Numbered from the stretch's first letter, positions 1 to 8,442 are shown. The stretch is 64,000 nucleotides of DNA from Acidobacteriota bacterium (GCA_021800255.1 JAJYZC010000004.1:1-64000), one strand, 5' to 3'. Notes: generated by a model from the letters alone, not told the origin. Program-made: numbers and translations.

Positions 1-29
1 AAAAGGTGTCGATTTGGTAAAATTATCGG

Positions 30-569
30 ATGGTCAAACGACGGATTTTTCGCAACTTGAACCTAAGCACTCCGCTCGCTATCGGTCTGTGGGCAGGGAT
101 GTTTTCGGTTGTGGTGGCGGCCGTGGCGCTGACGTTTTGCACGCGAACCGTGCTGGCGGATGTGCTGCTGTCCAGATCCGCCTCAACCCCGCCCGAAGTG
201 ATACGCCAAGCGCCGGCGCCGCTGACGCCGCAAGAGGAGGCCAGGGAACTGGGCGACAAGCTGCACGGAATTGCCTCCTGGTATGGCGGATTGTTCAACG
301 GCCGGCGCACGGCTGACGGCGAAACGTACAACATGTACGCCATGACCGCCTGCCACAATACGCTGCCCTTCGGCTCCATCGTGCGGGTGATAAACCTGGT
401 GAACCACCGCTCGGTGGTGGTCCGGATCAATGATCGCGGCTACCTCTACAAAGGCCGGATCATCGATCTTTCTTACGGCGCAGCCAAAAAACTGGAGATG
501 GCCACGGCGGGGCTTGCCCCGGTGAAGCTCCAGGTGATCTCGCTGGGCGGGACCGAAACCAAGAGATAA
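30..569 (+). CDS. rlpA: RlpA-like double-psi beta-barrel protein
   Basis: A 179-residue envelope protein of the RlpA family, whose members bind or cleave peptidoglycan glycan strands. Residues about 15-42 form one hydrophobic signal or anchor segment. From about residue 80 the double-psi beta-barrel fold is clear: GIASWYG, then RRTADGE, TACHNTLPFGS, VVRINDRG and GRIIDLSYGAA. The IND-G and IDLS motifs, including the conserved Asp residues, are typical of the family. There is no SPOR domain, so this is the short form. The ATG at 30 is the first in frame; little upstream sequence is visible, so an earlier start or an operon partner cannot be excluded. The IS element begins 36 bp after its stop. 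Lytic activity is family knowledge and is not proved here. Confidence 0.85.
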   Translation: MVKRRIFRNLNLSTPLAIGLWAGMFSVVVAAVALTFCTRTVLADVLLSRSASTPPEVIRQAPAPLTPQEEARELGDKLHGIASWYGGLFNGRRTADGETYNMYAMTACHNTLPFGSIVRVINLVNHRSVVVRINDRGYLYKGRIIDLSYGAAKKLEMATAGLAPVKLQVISLGGTETKR

Positions 570-597
570 GCCTGCAAGCCCAAAATGAACAAGGGGT

Positions 598-605
598 CCT
601 CCTAG
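598..605. repeat. Target-site duplication, left copy
   Basis: CCTCCTAG occurs here and again at 2573-2580, immediately outside the two inverted repeats. An 8-bp duplication is the usual product of IS1595-family insertion, so this fixes the outer boundary of the element. Confidence 0.85.
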
Positions 606-628
606 GGTAATTATATACTTGCCACACA
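606..628 (+). repeat. Left terminal inverted repeat of the IS1595-family element
   Basis: Begins GGTAATTATATACTTG and pairs with the reverse complement of 2550-2572, with mismatches only at positions 3 and 17 of 23. Confidence 0.88.
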
Positions 629-653
629 CGCCCAGGAAAGGGGAAAATGCGGC

Positions 654-1418
654 ATGTCGCATTTTTACTGGGTGCTACTGGGAAACTCGTGGCGTGATTT
701 CATCTCGTCTTTGGGTAGCACCACGCTTGGTTTCCTGGTGCCGTTTATTGTGTTGCCTCTTGTCGGCCTTCTCCTCGCCCTTTTTGTCACCCTTGTGCGG
801 GAGGGTCCACGGGGCATTATGACGCACCTCCAGAAGACATTCGCGTTCGCTGCCATTGCCGCAGTTTTTGGTGAGGTGATTGTGTATCTCGCTATTTTCG
901 GAGGTTCGATGGTACGCGCGAACTATCAAGACCATCGAACACTATCCGATCAGAACCGTTCGCTTACCTCGCAACTGGAAACTCATAATCGCGGCATCAC
1001 GCAAAGCGATCCAGCCTACATGGGCTTAGTCCAAATACTCAGAGCATTTCAGTCGTATGGGTCGCGGGTCAAAGGACAACCATGCACGATATATTTCACA
1101 GCAACCGAGGATAGTCGTGCCATTGCGCAAGCAATCGCTGAGACATCTGCTCTCGTATCGGGATGCCATACATTTGGCCCAGATGCGCCCATGATGCCCG
1201 AGTGTAGTTCGAATGAGAACGAAGGAATGATTCCTGGAGCAATTGTTGTGCATACAAGCAGGAGTAGCGGGTACTCTCCTGCTGGAGTATTTCAGCGCGA
1301 GCTAGGGAATCTTCTCCCAACACGCCTTAGCTACGTCCAGCCCAGAAATGTATGCTTCCCGATTACGGGAAGATTGATGTGGCTACAATTTGGAACAGGC
1401 GTAGGCTGGAAGCAATGA
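654..1418 (+). CDS. Passenger ORF: membrane protein of unknown function
   Basis: A 254-residue protein inside the IS element. Two hydrophobic segments (about residues 22-47 and 62-85) precede a short coiled-coil-like stretch rich in Gln, Ser and Thr (about 88-115) and a soluble C-terminal domain of about 140 residues with several Cys. I recognise no family. The soluble half has no catalytic motif I can name. The start ATG at 654 lies downstream of an A/G-rich stretch (AGGAAAGGGG). Its stop overlaps the start of the next ORF in an ATGA, so the two are probably translationally coupled. Its position between the inverted repeats makes it cargo. Whether it helps the host or the element is unknown. 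Confidence 0.7.
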   Translation: MSHFYWVLLGNSWRDFISSLGSTTLGFLVPFIVLPLVGLLLALFVTLVREGPRGIMTHLQKTFAFAAIAAVFGEVIVYLAIFGGSMVRANYQDHRTLSDQNRSLTSQLETHNRGITQSDPAYMGLVQILRAFQSYGSRVKGQPCTIYFTATEDSRAIAQAIAETSALVSGCHTFGPDAPMMPECSSNENEGMIPGAIVVHTSRSSGYSPAGVFQRELGNLLPTRLSYVQPRNVCFPITGRLMWLQFGTGVGWKQ

Positions 1419-1558
1419 AGCCTGAATACCGCGAAGGGCCAGAGGCCCGCAAGAAATTCGACGAGGGAATGACTAAGCTCTTTCGAGTCCCGAAGTCTGC
1501 CGTCGTGGAAGGGAAACCCAAACCGAAGTCCAAACGTAAGAAATCCAGCAAGGGTTAG
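1415..1558 (+). CDS. Passenger ORF: small basic protein
   Basis: A 47-residue protein that starts at an ATG overlapping the previous stop (ATGA, 1415-1418). The N-terminal half contains EYREGPEARKKFDEGM and the C-terminal half is a Lys/Arg/Pro/Ser tail ending KSKRKKSSKG. Short proteins with an 'EGPEA..KF' start and a basic tail are, from memory, widespread hypotheticals, and no function is known to me. The coupling suggests co-translation with the upstream membrane protein. It could be a nucleic-acid-binding or chaperone-like partner, but that is only inference from charge. A longer reading from 1352 in the same frame is less likely because it overlaps the upstream gene by 67 bases. Confidence 0.6.
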   Translation: MKPEYREGPEARKKFDEGMTKLFRVPKSAVVEGKPKPKSKRKKSSKG

Positions 1559-1582
1559 CGTTTGCCACGCCCTTGCCGTTTA

Positions 1583-2524
1583 TCAGTGTGACGTAGCGCT
1601 GCCAGTGCCGGTCAGTTGTTCGTAGGTAAGGCGCTTGCCAAACACGTTACGCATCGCCAGTTCAAACCGCGCCTGATCGTCTTTGTTCTTGCGGTTGTTG
1701 TAGCGGAAGGTTTGCTCGTCGAGGTAACGGAAGAGATGAAACGGTTCGACGCTCACATACGTGCCATTGATGCCCCGCTTCAAGAGGGACCAGAAGTTTT
1801 CCAGGCCGCTCGTGTGTACGCGACCATTCACGTATTCGACAGCATGATCAACTACCTGATGCGCGTATTCTTGGGCCAATCCGCGGTAGGACTGGAGTGC
1901 ATCGGTGTAGAGCGCCGCGCCCGCTTCTACATGCTTCTTCACTTCGGCTTGAAGTGCGCCCCGCTTGCGGTTGGGAACCACCGTAGTACGGACGTTGCCG
2001 CCACGCTCAAGCAATCCCATTACTGCCGTCTTGTCTTTGCCGCCGGTGCCAGTAATGCGGCGCTCTCGCTTGCTGGTGTGCATATTGCGGGCCTTGCCGC
2101 CGATGAAGGTTTCGTCTGCCTCGACTTCGCCGCCCAGTTTGCCGCCCGCGAAATCATCGTGCATAGCCTTGCGAATCCGGTGAAGCATAAACCATGCCGT
2201 CTTTTGCGTCACGCCGAGCGCCCGCGCCACTTCGCAAGAGCTAACGCCATTCTTGCAATTGCAGATCATCCAAAAAGCGCACATCCACTTGTCGAGTCCG
2301 AGCGGAGAATCCTCAAAGATCGTGCCCACCTTGAGCGAGAATTGGTGCTTGCAGCCTTTGCAGAACCAGATGCGGCGCGTCTTGAGAAACGAATGCTCTT
2401 CCGAGCCTCAACGTGGGCAGAAAACAACGCCGTTCGGGAACCGAAGATTCAGAGCGTACTGAAAGCAGCGGTCGGGATCGCTGAAGTAGATGATCGCGTT
2501 TTGAAGTGTCTCGGGCGCTTCCAT
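1583..2524 (-). pseudogene. IS1595-family transposase, interrupted by TGA in the zinc ribbon
   Basis: Reading from ATG at 2524 gives a 313-codon frame: an N-terminal segment, a zinc ribbon (FCPR-stop-GSEE ... WFCKGCKHQF), then the ISXO2-type DDE domain with EVEADETFIGG, LYTDALQSY and the ENFWSLLKR motif. A TGA at 2408-2410 replaces the second Cys of the first CxxC, a one-base change from TGC or TGT. The downstream part stays open and could restart at GTG 2329 to give 248 residues with the full DDE domain but no zinc ribbon. The zinc ribbon and HTH normally help end recognition, so autonomous activity is doubtful. Selenocysteine recoding was considered and rejected for lack of any supporting structure. 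Confidence 0.85.
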
Positions 2525-2549
2525 GTAGTAACAACGCGCCTATTTTCTC

Positions 2550-2572
2550 TGTGTGTCAAGTATATAATTGCC
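2550..2572 (-). repeat. Right terminal inverted repeat of the IS1595-family element
   Basis: Its reverse complement begins GGCAATTATATACTTGAC and matches the left repeat at 21 of 23 positions. It contains a TTGACA reading toward the transposase gene, but no convincing -10 box follows at normal spacing. Confidence 0.88.
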
Positions 2573-2580
2573 CCTCCTAG
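2573..2580. repeat. Target-site duplication, right copy
   Basis: CCTCCTAG, identical to 598-605 and directly outside the right inverted repeat. Confidence 0.85.
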
Positions 2581-2696
2581 GGCAATCGCAGGGAGGGAAT
2601 CTTTGCCCGTCCATGCATTCGCCGGCGTCCCTGCGGGGTGCGGGAAGTTCTGGCGGACGCGATTCCCAGGGCGCGGCTGCGTTCCGCCTGGGCTAT

Positions 2697-3698
2697 TCAC
2701 CGGCAAAGGTTATGCAACTTGTCGTAAGGCTCCTCAGTTAGAGGCGGATAGGGCAAGTTGCGGGAATCGAGGTACTGATTGGGCAGCGAGCCGCCATTTT
2801 TGAGAGCCGCGTTCACGTTCTGGAAGTAGATGGGATTGCTCTCCACCTTGGGGAGCGACGCAAAGCGGAAACCCTGCTGGTGGAGGATCTTGAGCAGATC
2901 GGGCAGCATAAGCGTGGTGAAGGCGGTGCCGTGCAGGAGCAGGACGTTGGGAACCTCATGGCCGAAGGCGGTCAGTTCTTCCTCGCGGCCTACGCGCAGG
3001 AACTCCGCCGCGTTTTCCAGATAGCTCTGCTTGAGCCAGGCGATGGCTGCGGTGTCGTGGCGCGCCATGCAGCGTGCGTAGGGATCGTTCCAGGAATCGT
3101 CGTCAAAGTTGAGTGTGACCTGGGCGACGCGGTAACCGTGGCTTTGGAGCCAGGCGCGGACGTCATTCCGCTTGGCCAGAGTGTCGCCTTCTTCCAAATA
3201 AGGAAAGCGGAACCAGTGCCAGTCGCGATTTCCCGCAAATTGCGCCAGGAGCGGCTCATTGAGCGCGATGTCGTGCTCGAAGAAAGCGGCGGTATTGTCA
3301 GTGAGCGAGGGATGGTCCCAGGTGTGGCTGCCGATGTTCATGCCCGCCGCCAGCCAGATGCGGAGGGCCTGCTGCGCATCCTGGTCGCCGGGCAGCGAGA
3401 CGGCGTTTACAAAGCCGTACACGCCTTTGAGGTGGTGGGCCTTGAGTTCTTCTGTCAAGGTGGTAAGGATGCGGACACGGTTGTCGCCGGGCGGCAGGCT
3501 GCCGGCAGCGGGCAGATCATCAAAGGTGAGCGCGACCACCGGGTGACGCTGGAGATGGTAGGTTTTAGGCGGCTGCGGCGTTGCGGCCGGCTGGGCGGCC
3601 GAAGCGGAGCCCGCCGTGTGGGTTCGCCGTGCGAAGGCCGTCGCGCTCCCCGCGCCTAATGCGAACAGGATTGCGCATACCAACCAGCGATGCATCAT
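2697..3698 (-). CDS. Polysaccharide deacetylase (NodB homology domain), secreted
   Basis: Carbohydrate esterase family 4-type protein predicted to remove acetyl groups from an extracytoplasmic polysaccharide or peptidoglycan. From ATG 3698 (333 residues) there is a signal peptide (hydrophobic stretch ending in ATAFA), then the NodB motifs: TFDDLP (catalytic and metal-binding Asp pair), SHTWDH (metal-binding His-x3-His), RFPY, and LLLHG near the C-terminus. AAGGGAG about 10 bases upstream supports this start over the longer frame from 3737. The gene is convergent with the IS element and lies 117 bp from its right target duplication. Nothing indicates the exact substrate. Confidence 0.85.
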   Translation of the reverse strand: MMHRWLVCAILFALGAGSATAFARRTHTAGSASAAQPAATPQPPKTYHLQRHPVVALTFDDLPAAGSLPPGDNRVRILTTLTEELKAHHLKGVYGFVNAVSLPGDQDAQQALRIWLAAGMNIGSHTWDHPSLTDNTAAFFEHDIALNEPLLAQFAGNRDWHWFRFPYLEEGDTLAKRNDVRAWLQSHGYRVAQVTLNFDDDSWNDPYARCMARHDTAAIAWLKQSYLENAAEFLRVGREEELTAFGHEVPNVLLLHGTAFTTLMLPDLLKILHQQGFRFASLPKVESNPIYFQNVNAALKNGGSLPNQYLDSRNLPYPPLTEEPYDKLHNLCR

Positions 3699-4039
3699 GC
3701 GGCGATTCTCCCTTGCCGTCCTTGAGCAGTGTAACAATGCCCTTTGGAGTTGGACCAGAGCGGCTCCAGAGTTTATGTCTCATTTTGTAGAGATGAGGCT
3801 GTGGATTCCAAATTCTGGCTTGCGCGCTCCGCTTGTTTCCAAACTATGCCTCTCGGCCTCTCGCGCTCAAGAAATTCCGGTCTTTCGCAATTCCCATTTC
3901 CGCACAACCGTGAAGGAAGCTGGCCGCGCGCCGATATGACAAAAGGAACGGTCCTCCGGCTGCCTGCGCGGAAAAACCCTCTCTTCCAATGGTGGTGCAG
4001 AACTGCGCGCAGGGAAAGAACCCGCTCCAAGAGGCCTGC
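3699..4039. other. Divergent intergenic region
   Basis: 341 bp between the divergent deacetylase and PAS/GGDEF genes. It presumably holds both promoters, but I see no convincing -35/-10 pair, repeat or small gene. Confidence 0.4.
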
Positions 4040-4933
4040 ATGACCGATCGCATTGAACTCCTCGCCGCCGCGCTGAACAGCCTGCCGGATGGCATTGCCG
4101 TTTTCACCGGGGAGGGCGAAGTGGCGTTCTGGAACCAGGCTGCGGAGGCCATCACCGGCTTCGCTGCCGCGGACGTGCTGGAGCATTTCATTCCCGAGGG
4201 GCTGCGGCCGCTTCTCGATGGCGCGCAAAACGGCGATCCGCAATTGTGCGCAGACGTGGAAGCGGGACGCGGCTCCCTGGTTCGTTTGCGGCACAAGTTG
4301 GGCCACGAGGCGCCGGCCATCGCGCGCGCTTTTGTCCTGCGCGATGAGCTGGGCGAGCGCATCGGCGCGGCCGCCGTCTTTCATCCTGCGGAGAGCCTGG
4401 ATGCGCTGCCCCACGGCGAGACGGGCGAGGACGAAGGCGTGCTGGCCAGCCAGGCCGACTTCGAAGAGCGGCTCAGAAACGAGTTCGACGATTTCCTGCG
4501 CGGCGATGAGCCTCTCGGCGTCCTGTGGATCAGCGTCGATCAGGCCCCTGAGCTGCGCAAAAGCCACGGCGCCGGCGCTTGCCACGCCATGCTGGAAAAG
4601 GTCCGTCACGCGCTCGCCGTGGGCCTGCGGCCCGCTGAAGAATTGGGCCGCTGGGGCGACGATGAGTTTCTGGTCATCGCCCACGAGCGCACCCCGGAGA
4701 TGCTCGACGCCCACGCGCGCGTGCTCGCCGGCTTGGCCCGCACCGCCGACTTCCGCTGGTGGGGCGACCGCATCTCCCTTACCGTCAGCATCGGCGCGGC
4801 CCAAGCTGCGCACGGCAGCGAAACTCTTGCGCAACTGCTTGAATGCGCCCGTGAAGCCATGCAATCCAGCATCCGCTCAGGCGGCAACTGCGTCACGTCC
4901 GCTCCAGGGAGGCTCGCATGTTTGCCATCATAG
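4040..4933 (+). CDS. PAS / degenerate GGDEF (GDDEF) signalling protein
   Basis: A soluble 297-residue protein. Residues about 5-110 resemble a PAS sensor (NSLPDGIAVF, WNQAAEAITGF). Residues about 150-290 have the GGDEF cyclase fold, with the signature read as RWGDDEFL at about residue 203. The second Gly of GGDEF is Asp, so diguanylate cyclase activity is doubtful and a c-di-GMP- or GTP-binding or scaffolding role is possible. ATG 4040 is preferred over the longer frame from 3989 because an AGAGG lies 5 bases upstream. Its last 16 bases overlap the motA start, which argues for co-translation with the flagellar stator genes and a link to motility control. Confidence 0.75.
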   Translation: MTDRIELLAAALNSLPDGIAVFTGEGEVAFWNQAAEAITGFAAADVLEHFIPEGLRPLLDGAQNGDPQLCADVEAGRGSLVRLRHKLGHEAPAIARAFVLRDELGERIGAAAVFHPAESLDALPHGETGEDEGVLASQADFEERLRNEFDDFLRGDEPLGVLWISVDQAPELRKSHGAGACHAMLEKVRHALAVGLRPAEELGRWGDDEFLVIAHERTPEMLDAHARVLAGLARTADFRWWGDRISLTVSIGAAQAAHGSETLAQLLECAREAMQSSIRSGGNCVTSAPGRLACLPS

Positions 4934-5802
4934 GCATCGTCACGGTCTTTGTCGCCGTCCTCAGCGGCTTCCTCATGGAAAAGGGCCACATCGCCGTCCT
5001 GCTCCAGCCTGCCGAGCTGCTCATCATCGCCGGTGCGGCCTCGGGGACGGTGCTGGTGGCCAACCCACTCCGCGTTCTCAAGGCCATTGCCGCCGCTCTG
5101 GTGGGCGCTCTCAAAGGCTCGCCGTTCACCAAAGATCGCTACTTGAGCACGCTCAAAATGATGTACCAGTTCCTGAACAAGGTGCGCAAAGAGGGATTGC
5201 TGGCTGTGGAGATGGACGTTGAGAAACCTGCAGAGAGCGCCGTCTTCAAGGAGTATCCCGAGTTTCTCAGCGATCATCATGCTCTGGACTTTGTGTGCGA
5301 CACGCTGCGCACCGCCATTACCGGAGGCGTGGAGCCCTTCGACATGGACCAAATGATGGAGCTGGACATGGAGGTGCATCATCACGCCGCCATGCAGCCC
5401 GCCGATTCACTGACGACGGTCGCCGATTCGCTGCCCGGCTTTGGGATTGTGGCCGCGGTGCTGGGTGTGGTCATCACCATGGGCGCGCTGGGCGGCCCGC
5501 CGGACGAGATCGGCAAACACGTGGCCGCAGCCCTGGTGGGAACCTTCCTCGGCATTCTGCTCTGCTACGGCGTGGTCGGCCCTCTCAGCGCCAACATGCG
5601 CAAGATCGCCGAAGAAGAGAACGAATATCTGCACGTGCTCCGCGTCCTGCTGCTCTCGTTCCTCAAAGGCTCCGCGCCCATGATCGCCATTGAGATGGCG
5701 CGGCGCGCCATTCCCGCTTACGTCCGCCCCAGCTTCGACGAGATGGAGACAACCTGCAAGAACCGCGTCGCGCCGGCCGCAGCCGAAGAGGCAGCCGCGT
5801 AG
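4918..5802 (+). CDS. motA: Flagellar motor stator protein MotA
   Basis: A 294-residue inner-membrane protein of the MotA/ExbB superfamily that forms the proton-conducting stator with MotB. Four hydrophobic segments are visible: about 1-20 and 31-50, then the pair around 175-200 and 205-230, with the conserved LPGFGIVAAVLGVVITMG. The cytoplasmic loop contains the FLNKVRKEGLLAVE segment expected to contact the rotor. The C-terminus has the conserved VRPSFDEME motif. The start overlaps the end of the upstream PAS/GGDEF gene, and motB follows after 33 bp, so the three genes form one operon. Length and motif order are normal. Confidence 0.95.
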   Translation: MFAIIGIVTVFVAVLSGFLMEKGHIAVLLQPAELLIIAGAASGTVLVANPLRVLKAIAAALVGALKGSPFTKDRYLSTLKMMYQFLNKVRKEGLLAVEMDVEKPAESAVFKEYPEFLSDHHALDFVCDTLRTAITGGVEPFDMDQMMELDMEVHHHAAMQPADSLTTVADSLPGFGIVAAVLGVVITMGALGGPPDEIGKHVAAALVGTFLGILLCYGVVGPLSANMRKIAEEENEYLHVLRVLLLSFLKGSAPMIAIEMARRAIPAYVRPSFDEMETTCKNRVAPAAAEEAAA

Positions 5803-5835
5803 CGTGCGCGCGCTGAATGGGAGAAACACGAGATC

Positions 5836-6768
5836 ATGTCCGCCAAGCCCCAGCCCATCTTCGTCATCAAGAAAAAGTCCGCGCACGGCGGCCATCACGG
5901 CGGCGCCTGGAAGGTAGCCTACGCCGATTTCGTCACCGCCATGATGGCGCTGTTCATTGTCCTTTGGCTGATGGGCTCGAGCGAAAAGGTCCGGCAGGCC
6001 GTGGCCGGCTACTTCAACGATCCCAAAGGCACTGCCAACCTGTTGGGCACCACCATGTCTGGCAACGGCATCCAGGTGACCGAAACCGACGTAAACAAGC
6101 AGCGGTTGGAGGCTTTGAAACAGAAGCTCGAAAACGAGATCAACTCCAAAAAAGAGTTGCAAAAGTTAGCGAAACAGATTGACATCACCATTACGCCCGA
6201 GGGCCTGCGCATTGAGATGCTGGAAGGCAAGAACGGAACCTTTTATCAGAACGGCAGCGCCCAGCTCAGCGAACACGGCCAGGAGCTGCTCTCGCTGCTC
6301 GCCGCCGAACTGAAGACCCTGCCCAACCAATTGCTCATCGAGGGCCACACCGACGCCACGCCATATTCGAAAGGGGCCGATTACTCCAACTGGGAGCTAT
6401 CGGCCGACCGCGCCAATGCCGCGCGCCGCCTGCTGCAAGCCGACGGCGTGCGCTCCGATCAGGTGACTCAAGTGCGCGCCTACGCCGACCAGCTTCTGTT
6501 CGACAAGAAAAATCCCTTCGATCCCTCCAACCGCAGGATCACCATCCTGGTGAAAAACGCTCCCAACGGCGCGGCGCCGAAGATCGCACTGCCCCAGGGA
6601 TTCGCCGACTCGCACGCCGGCGCAAACCCTCCTGCCGCAGCCGCTCAGGCCAAACCGCAAAGCTCGGTTGCCAGGCCGGCCGCAGGCAAACCTTCGCCGG
6701 CATCCTTACCCTCCAAAACTTCCGGCATGAGCAGGGCCGCGGCGTTCCTCTTCAAAAGAAGGAAGTAG
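5836..6768 (+). CDS. motB: Flagellar motor stator protein MotB
   Basis: A 310-residue partner of MotA that anchors the stator to peptidoglycan. The N-terminus shows the plug/TM segment WKVAYADFVTAMMALF (about 25-40), in which Asp31 is the proton-binding residue, and then IVLWLMGSSE. A linker with a short coiled-coil-like stretch (about 85-110) leads to the OmpA-like peptidoglycan-binding domain (about 140-250) with LIEGHTDATPY and SADRANAARRLL. The C-terminal 60 residues are Ala/Pro/Lys-rich and probably disordered. Encoded directly after motA in the same operon. Confidence 0.95.
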   Translation: MSAKPQPIFVIKKKSAHGGHHGGAWKVAYADFVTAMMALFIVLWLMGSSEKVRQAVAGYFNDPKGTANLLGTTMSGNGIQVTETDVNKQRLEALKQKLENEINSKKELQKLAKQIDITITPEGLRIEMLEGKNGTFYQNGSAQLSEHGQELLSLLAAELKTLPNQLLIEGHTDATPYSKGADYSNWELSADRANAARRLLQADGVRSDQVTQVRAYADQLLFDKKNPFDPSNRRITILVKNAPNGAAPKIALPQGFADSHAGANPPAAAAQAKPQSSVARPAAGKPSPASLPSKTSGMSRAAAFLFKRRK

Positions 6769-6846
6769 CCGCACACGCGCACGAACGGTCAATGATTTAC
6801 CCTGGTGAACGGATTTCACGGCGGTTCTTCGGGAGGGTTTGCTTCG

Positions 6847-8442
6847 ATGGCCATCGTTGCAGGCGTTGATTTCGGCACACTGAGCGTTCGCGTGACTCTG
6901 GTTGACAGCGCCAAGGGCCCCCTTGGCGCGGCCTCGTCCGAATACCCGCTTCACCGCCGCCGCGACGATCCCAACTACGCCACGCAGTCCCACGCGGACC
7001 AGATGGCTGCGCTCGTCCGCGCTACACGGGATGCATTACGGAATACCGGGATCGATGGTGCACAGGTCGCAGCCATCGCTCTCGACACCACCGGCTCCAG
7101 CGTGATTCCTGTGGGCGCAGGCCCTGGAACGGAACTGGAGCCGCTCGATGAGTACTACCTATGGTGCGATCATCGCGCCTTCGCTGAGGCCGCCGAGATC
7201 ACTGCGAAGGCCCATGAGGTGGGCTTCGAGGGCATCGAGTGGTGCGGAGGAGTTTATTCCCACGAGTGGGGCTTTGCCAAGCTGCTGCACTGGCTGCGTC
7301 ACAACCCCGAAAAGCGCGCGCGCTTCGTCACCGCTCTCGAACACTGCGATATGGTGGCCGCTACGCTGTGCGGCGTGACCACGGTGAGGGGGCTCAAGCG
7401 CAGCGTCTGCGCCATGGGCCACAAGTGGATGTGGAACCCCAAGTGGGGCGGTCTGCCGCCGGAAGAATTTCTCGTCGCCGTCGATCCGCTCTTCGCAGGC
7501 ATTCGCGCGAAGCTGGGCGGCGAATACCTCACCAGCGACCATCTTGCCGGCCATCTCACGCCCCGATGGGCTGAACTCCTCGGCCTGCGCGCCGGAATCC
7601 CGATTCCCGTGGGCGCATTCGACGCCCACTGGGACGCCATCGGCTCCAACATTCGCGAGGGCGATGCCGTCAACGTCGTCGGCACCTCCACCTGCATCGT
7701 CGCCATGGCGCGCCAGGCGCAACTGGTTCCCGGCGTCTGCGGCGTGGTGCCTGGCAGCGTGCATCCGCACTACACGGGCATTGAGGCCGGGCTCTCCGCG
7801 GTGGGGGACATCTTCGACGCCATTGCCAAGCGCGCGGGCTCGACAGTTGGCGCGCTGAGCGACGGACTGGACGCCTACAAAGCCGGGCAGACCGGCCTCT
7901 TGCGCCTGAGTTGGGACAACGGCGACCGCACCGTGCTCGTCAATCCCGAGCTGGGCGGCATCACCCTGGGCTGGAACCTTGTCCACACCGCGCAGGACGA
8001 ACTCTTCGCCGCCATCGAGGGCACGGCGTTCCACACCCGCATCGTTCTCGAACGCATGGCCGCGCATGGCGTGCGCATCGACCGCGTCATCAACGCTGGC
8101 GGCATTCCGCAGAAGAATGAAGTGCTGAACCGCGTCTACGCCAACGTGCTCTCGAAGCCGGTGCTGGTGCCGGCGGGGATTCCGACCAGCCTGGGCTCGG
8201 GCATCTTCGCGCTGCTCGCCGCCGGCGCCTACAAGACCGTCGAAGAAGCGCAGGATGCGGTCTGCCTGCCATTTCGCACCGTCGCGCCCGATCCCCCATC
8301 GGCCGCCGTCTACGAGCAGCTCTACAAGCACTATCGCGAGGTGTACTTCGCGCTGGGCAAGCGGGACGCCGCTCCTGCGGCGCTGGGCGCGGTCTTGCCC
8401 GAGTTGCGGAAGATCGCAGCCGCAGTGCGCAAGGCGAATTGA
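6847..8442 (+). CDS. araB: Ribulokinase
   Basis: FGGY-family carbohydrate kinase of 531 residues, most like L-ribulokinase AraB (ATP-dependent phosphorylation of L-ribulose). Visible motifs are the N-terminal phosphate loop AGVDFGTLSVRV, DTTGSS, the sugar-binding WCDHRA, GAFDAHWDAIG near the centre and the C-terminal NAGGIPQKNEVLNRVYA. ATG 6847 is chosen because GGGAGGG lies about 10 bases upstream; an earlier GTG at 6805 in the same frame has no such site. No araA, araD or araC lies nearby, so it stands alone here. D-ribulose or xylulose kinases are related alternatives, but the WCDHRA region fits AraB. Confidence 0.88.
   Translation: MAIVAGVDFGTLSVRVTLVDSAKGPLGAASSEYPLHRRRDDPNYATQSHADQMAALVRATRDALRNTGIDGAQVAAIALDTTGSSVIPVGAGPGTELEPLDEYYLWCDHRAFAEAAEITAKAHEVGFEGIEWCGGVYSHEWGFAKLLHWLRHNPEKRARFVTALEHCDMVAATLCGVTTVRGLKRSVCAMGHKWMWNPKWGGLPPEEFLVAVDPLFAGIRAKLGGEYLTSDHLAGHLTPRWAELLGLRAGIPIPVGAFDAHWDAIGSNIREGDAVNVVGTSTCIVAMARQAQLVPGVCGVVPGSVHPHYTGIEAGLSAVGDIFDAIAKRAGSTVGALSDGLDAYKAGQTGLLRLSWDNGDRTVLVNPELGGITLGWNLVHTAQDELFAAIEGTAFHTRIVLERMAAHGVRIDRVINAGGIPQKNEVLNRVYANVLSKPVLVPAGIPTSLGSGIFALLAAGAYKTVEEAQDAVCLPFRTVAPDPPSAAVYEQLYKHYREVYFALGKRDAAPAALGAVLPELRKIAAAVRKAN

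Larger units (their letters stand above)
606..2572. mobile_element. IS1595-family insertion element with two passenger ORFs
   Basis: A 1,967-bp element bounded by inverted repeats at 606-628 and 2550-2572. Each begins GG(T/C)AATTATATACTTG, and 21 of 23 positions match. A perfect 8-bp direct repeat, CCTCCTAG, flanks it. It carries an ISXO2/IS1595-type DDE transposase gene on the minus strand (1583-2524, interrupted by a TGA) and two overlapping plus-strand ORFs that are not transposition genes (654-1418 and 1415-1558). Passenger genes are known in this family. The intact target duplication suggests a fairly recent insertion. The transposase defect suggests this copy is non-autonomous or relies on a truncated product. 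Confidence 0.9.

Noticed and set aside
2408-2410. TGA as a selenocysteine codon
   Set aside because: It stands where a Cys is expected, but transposases are not known selenoproteins, no SECIS-like hairpin was recognised after it, and no selenium genes are in the window. A nonsense mutation is simpler.
2551-2572. TTGACA in the right inverted repeat as a transposase promoter
   Set aside because: At 16-18 bp no -10-like sequence follows in the transposase direction.
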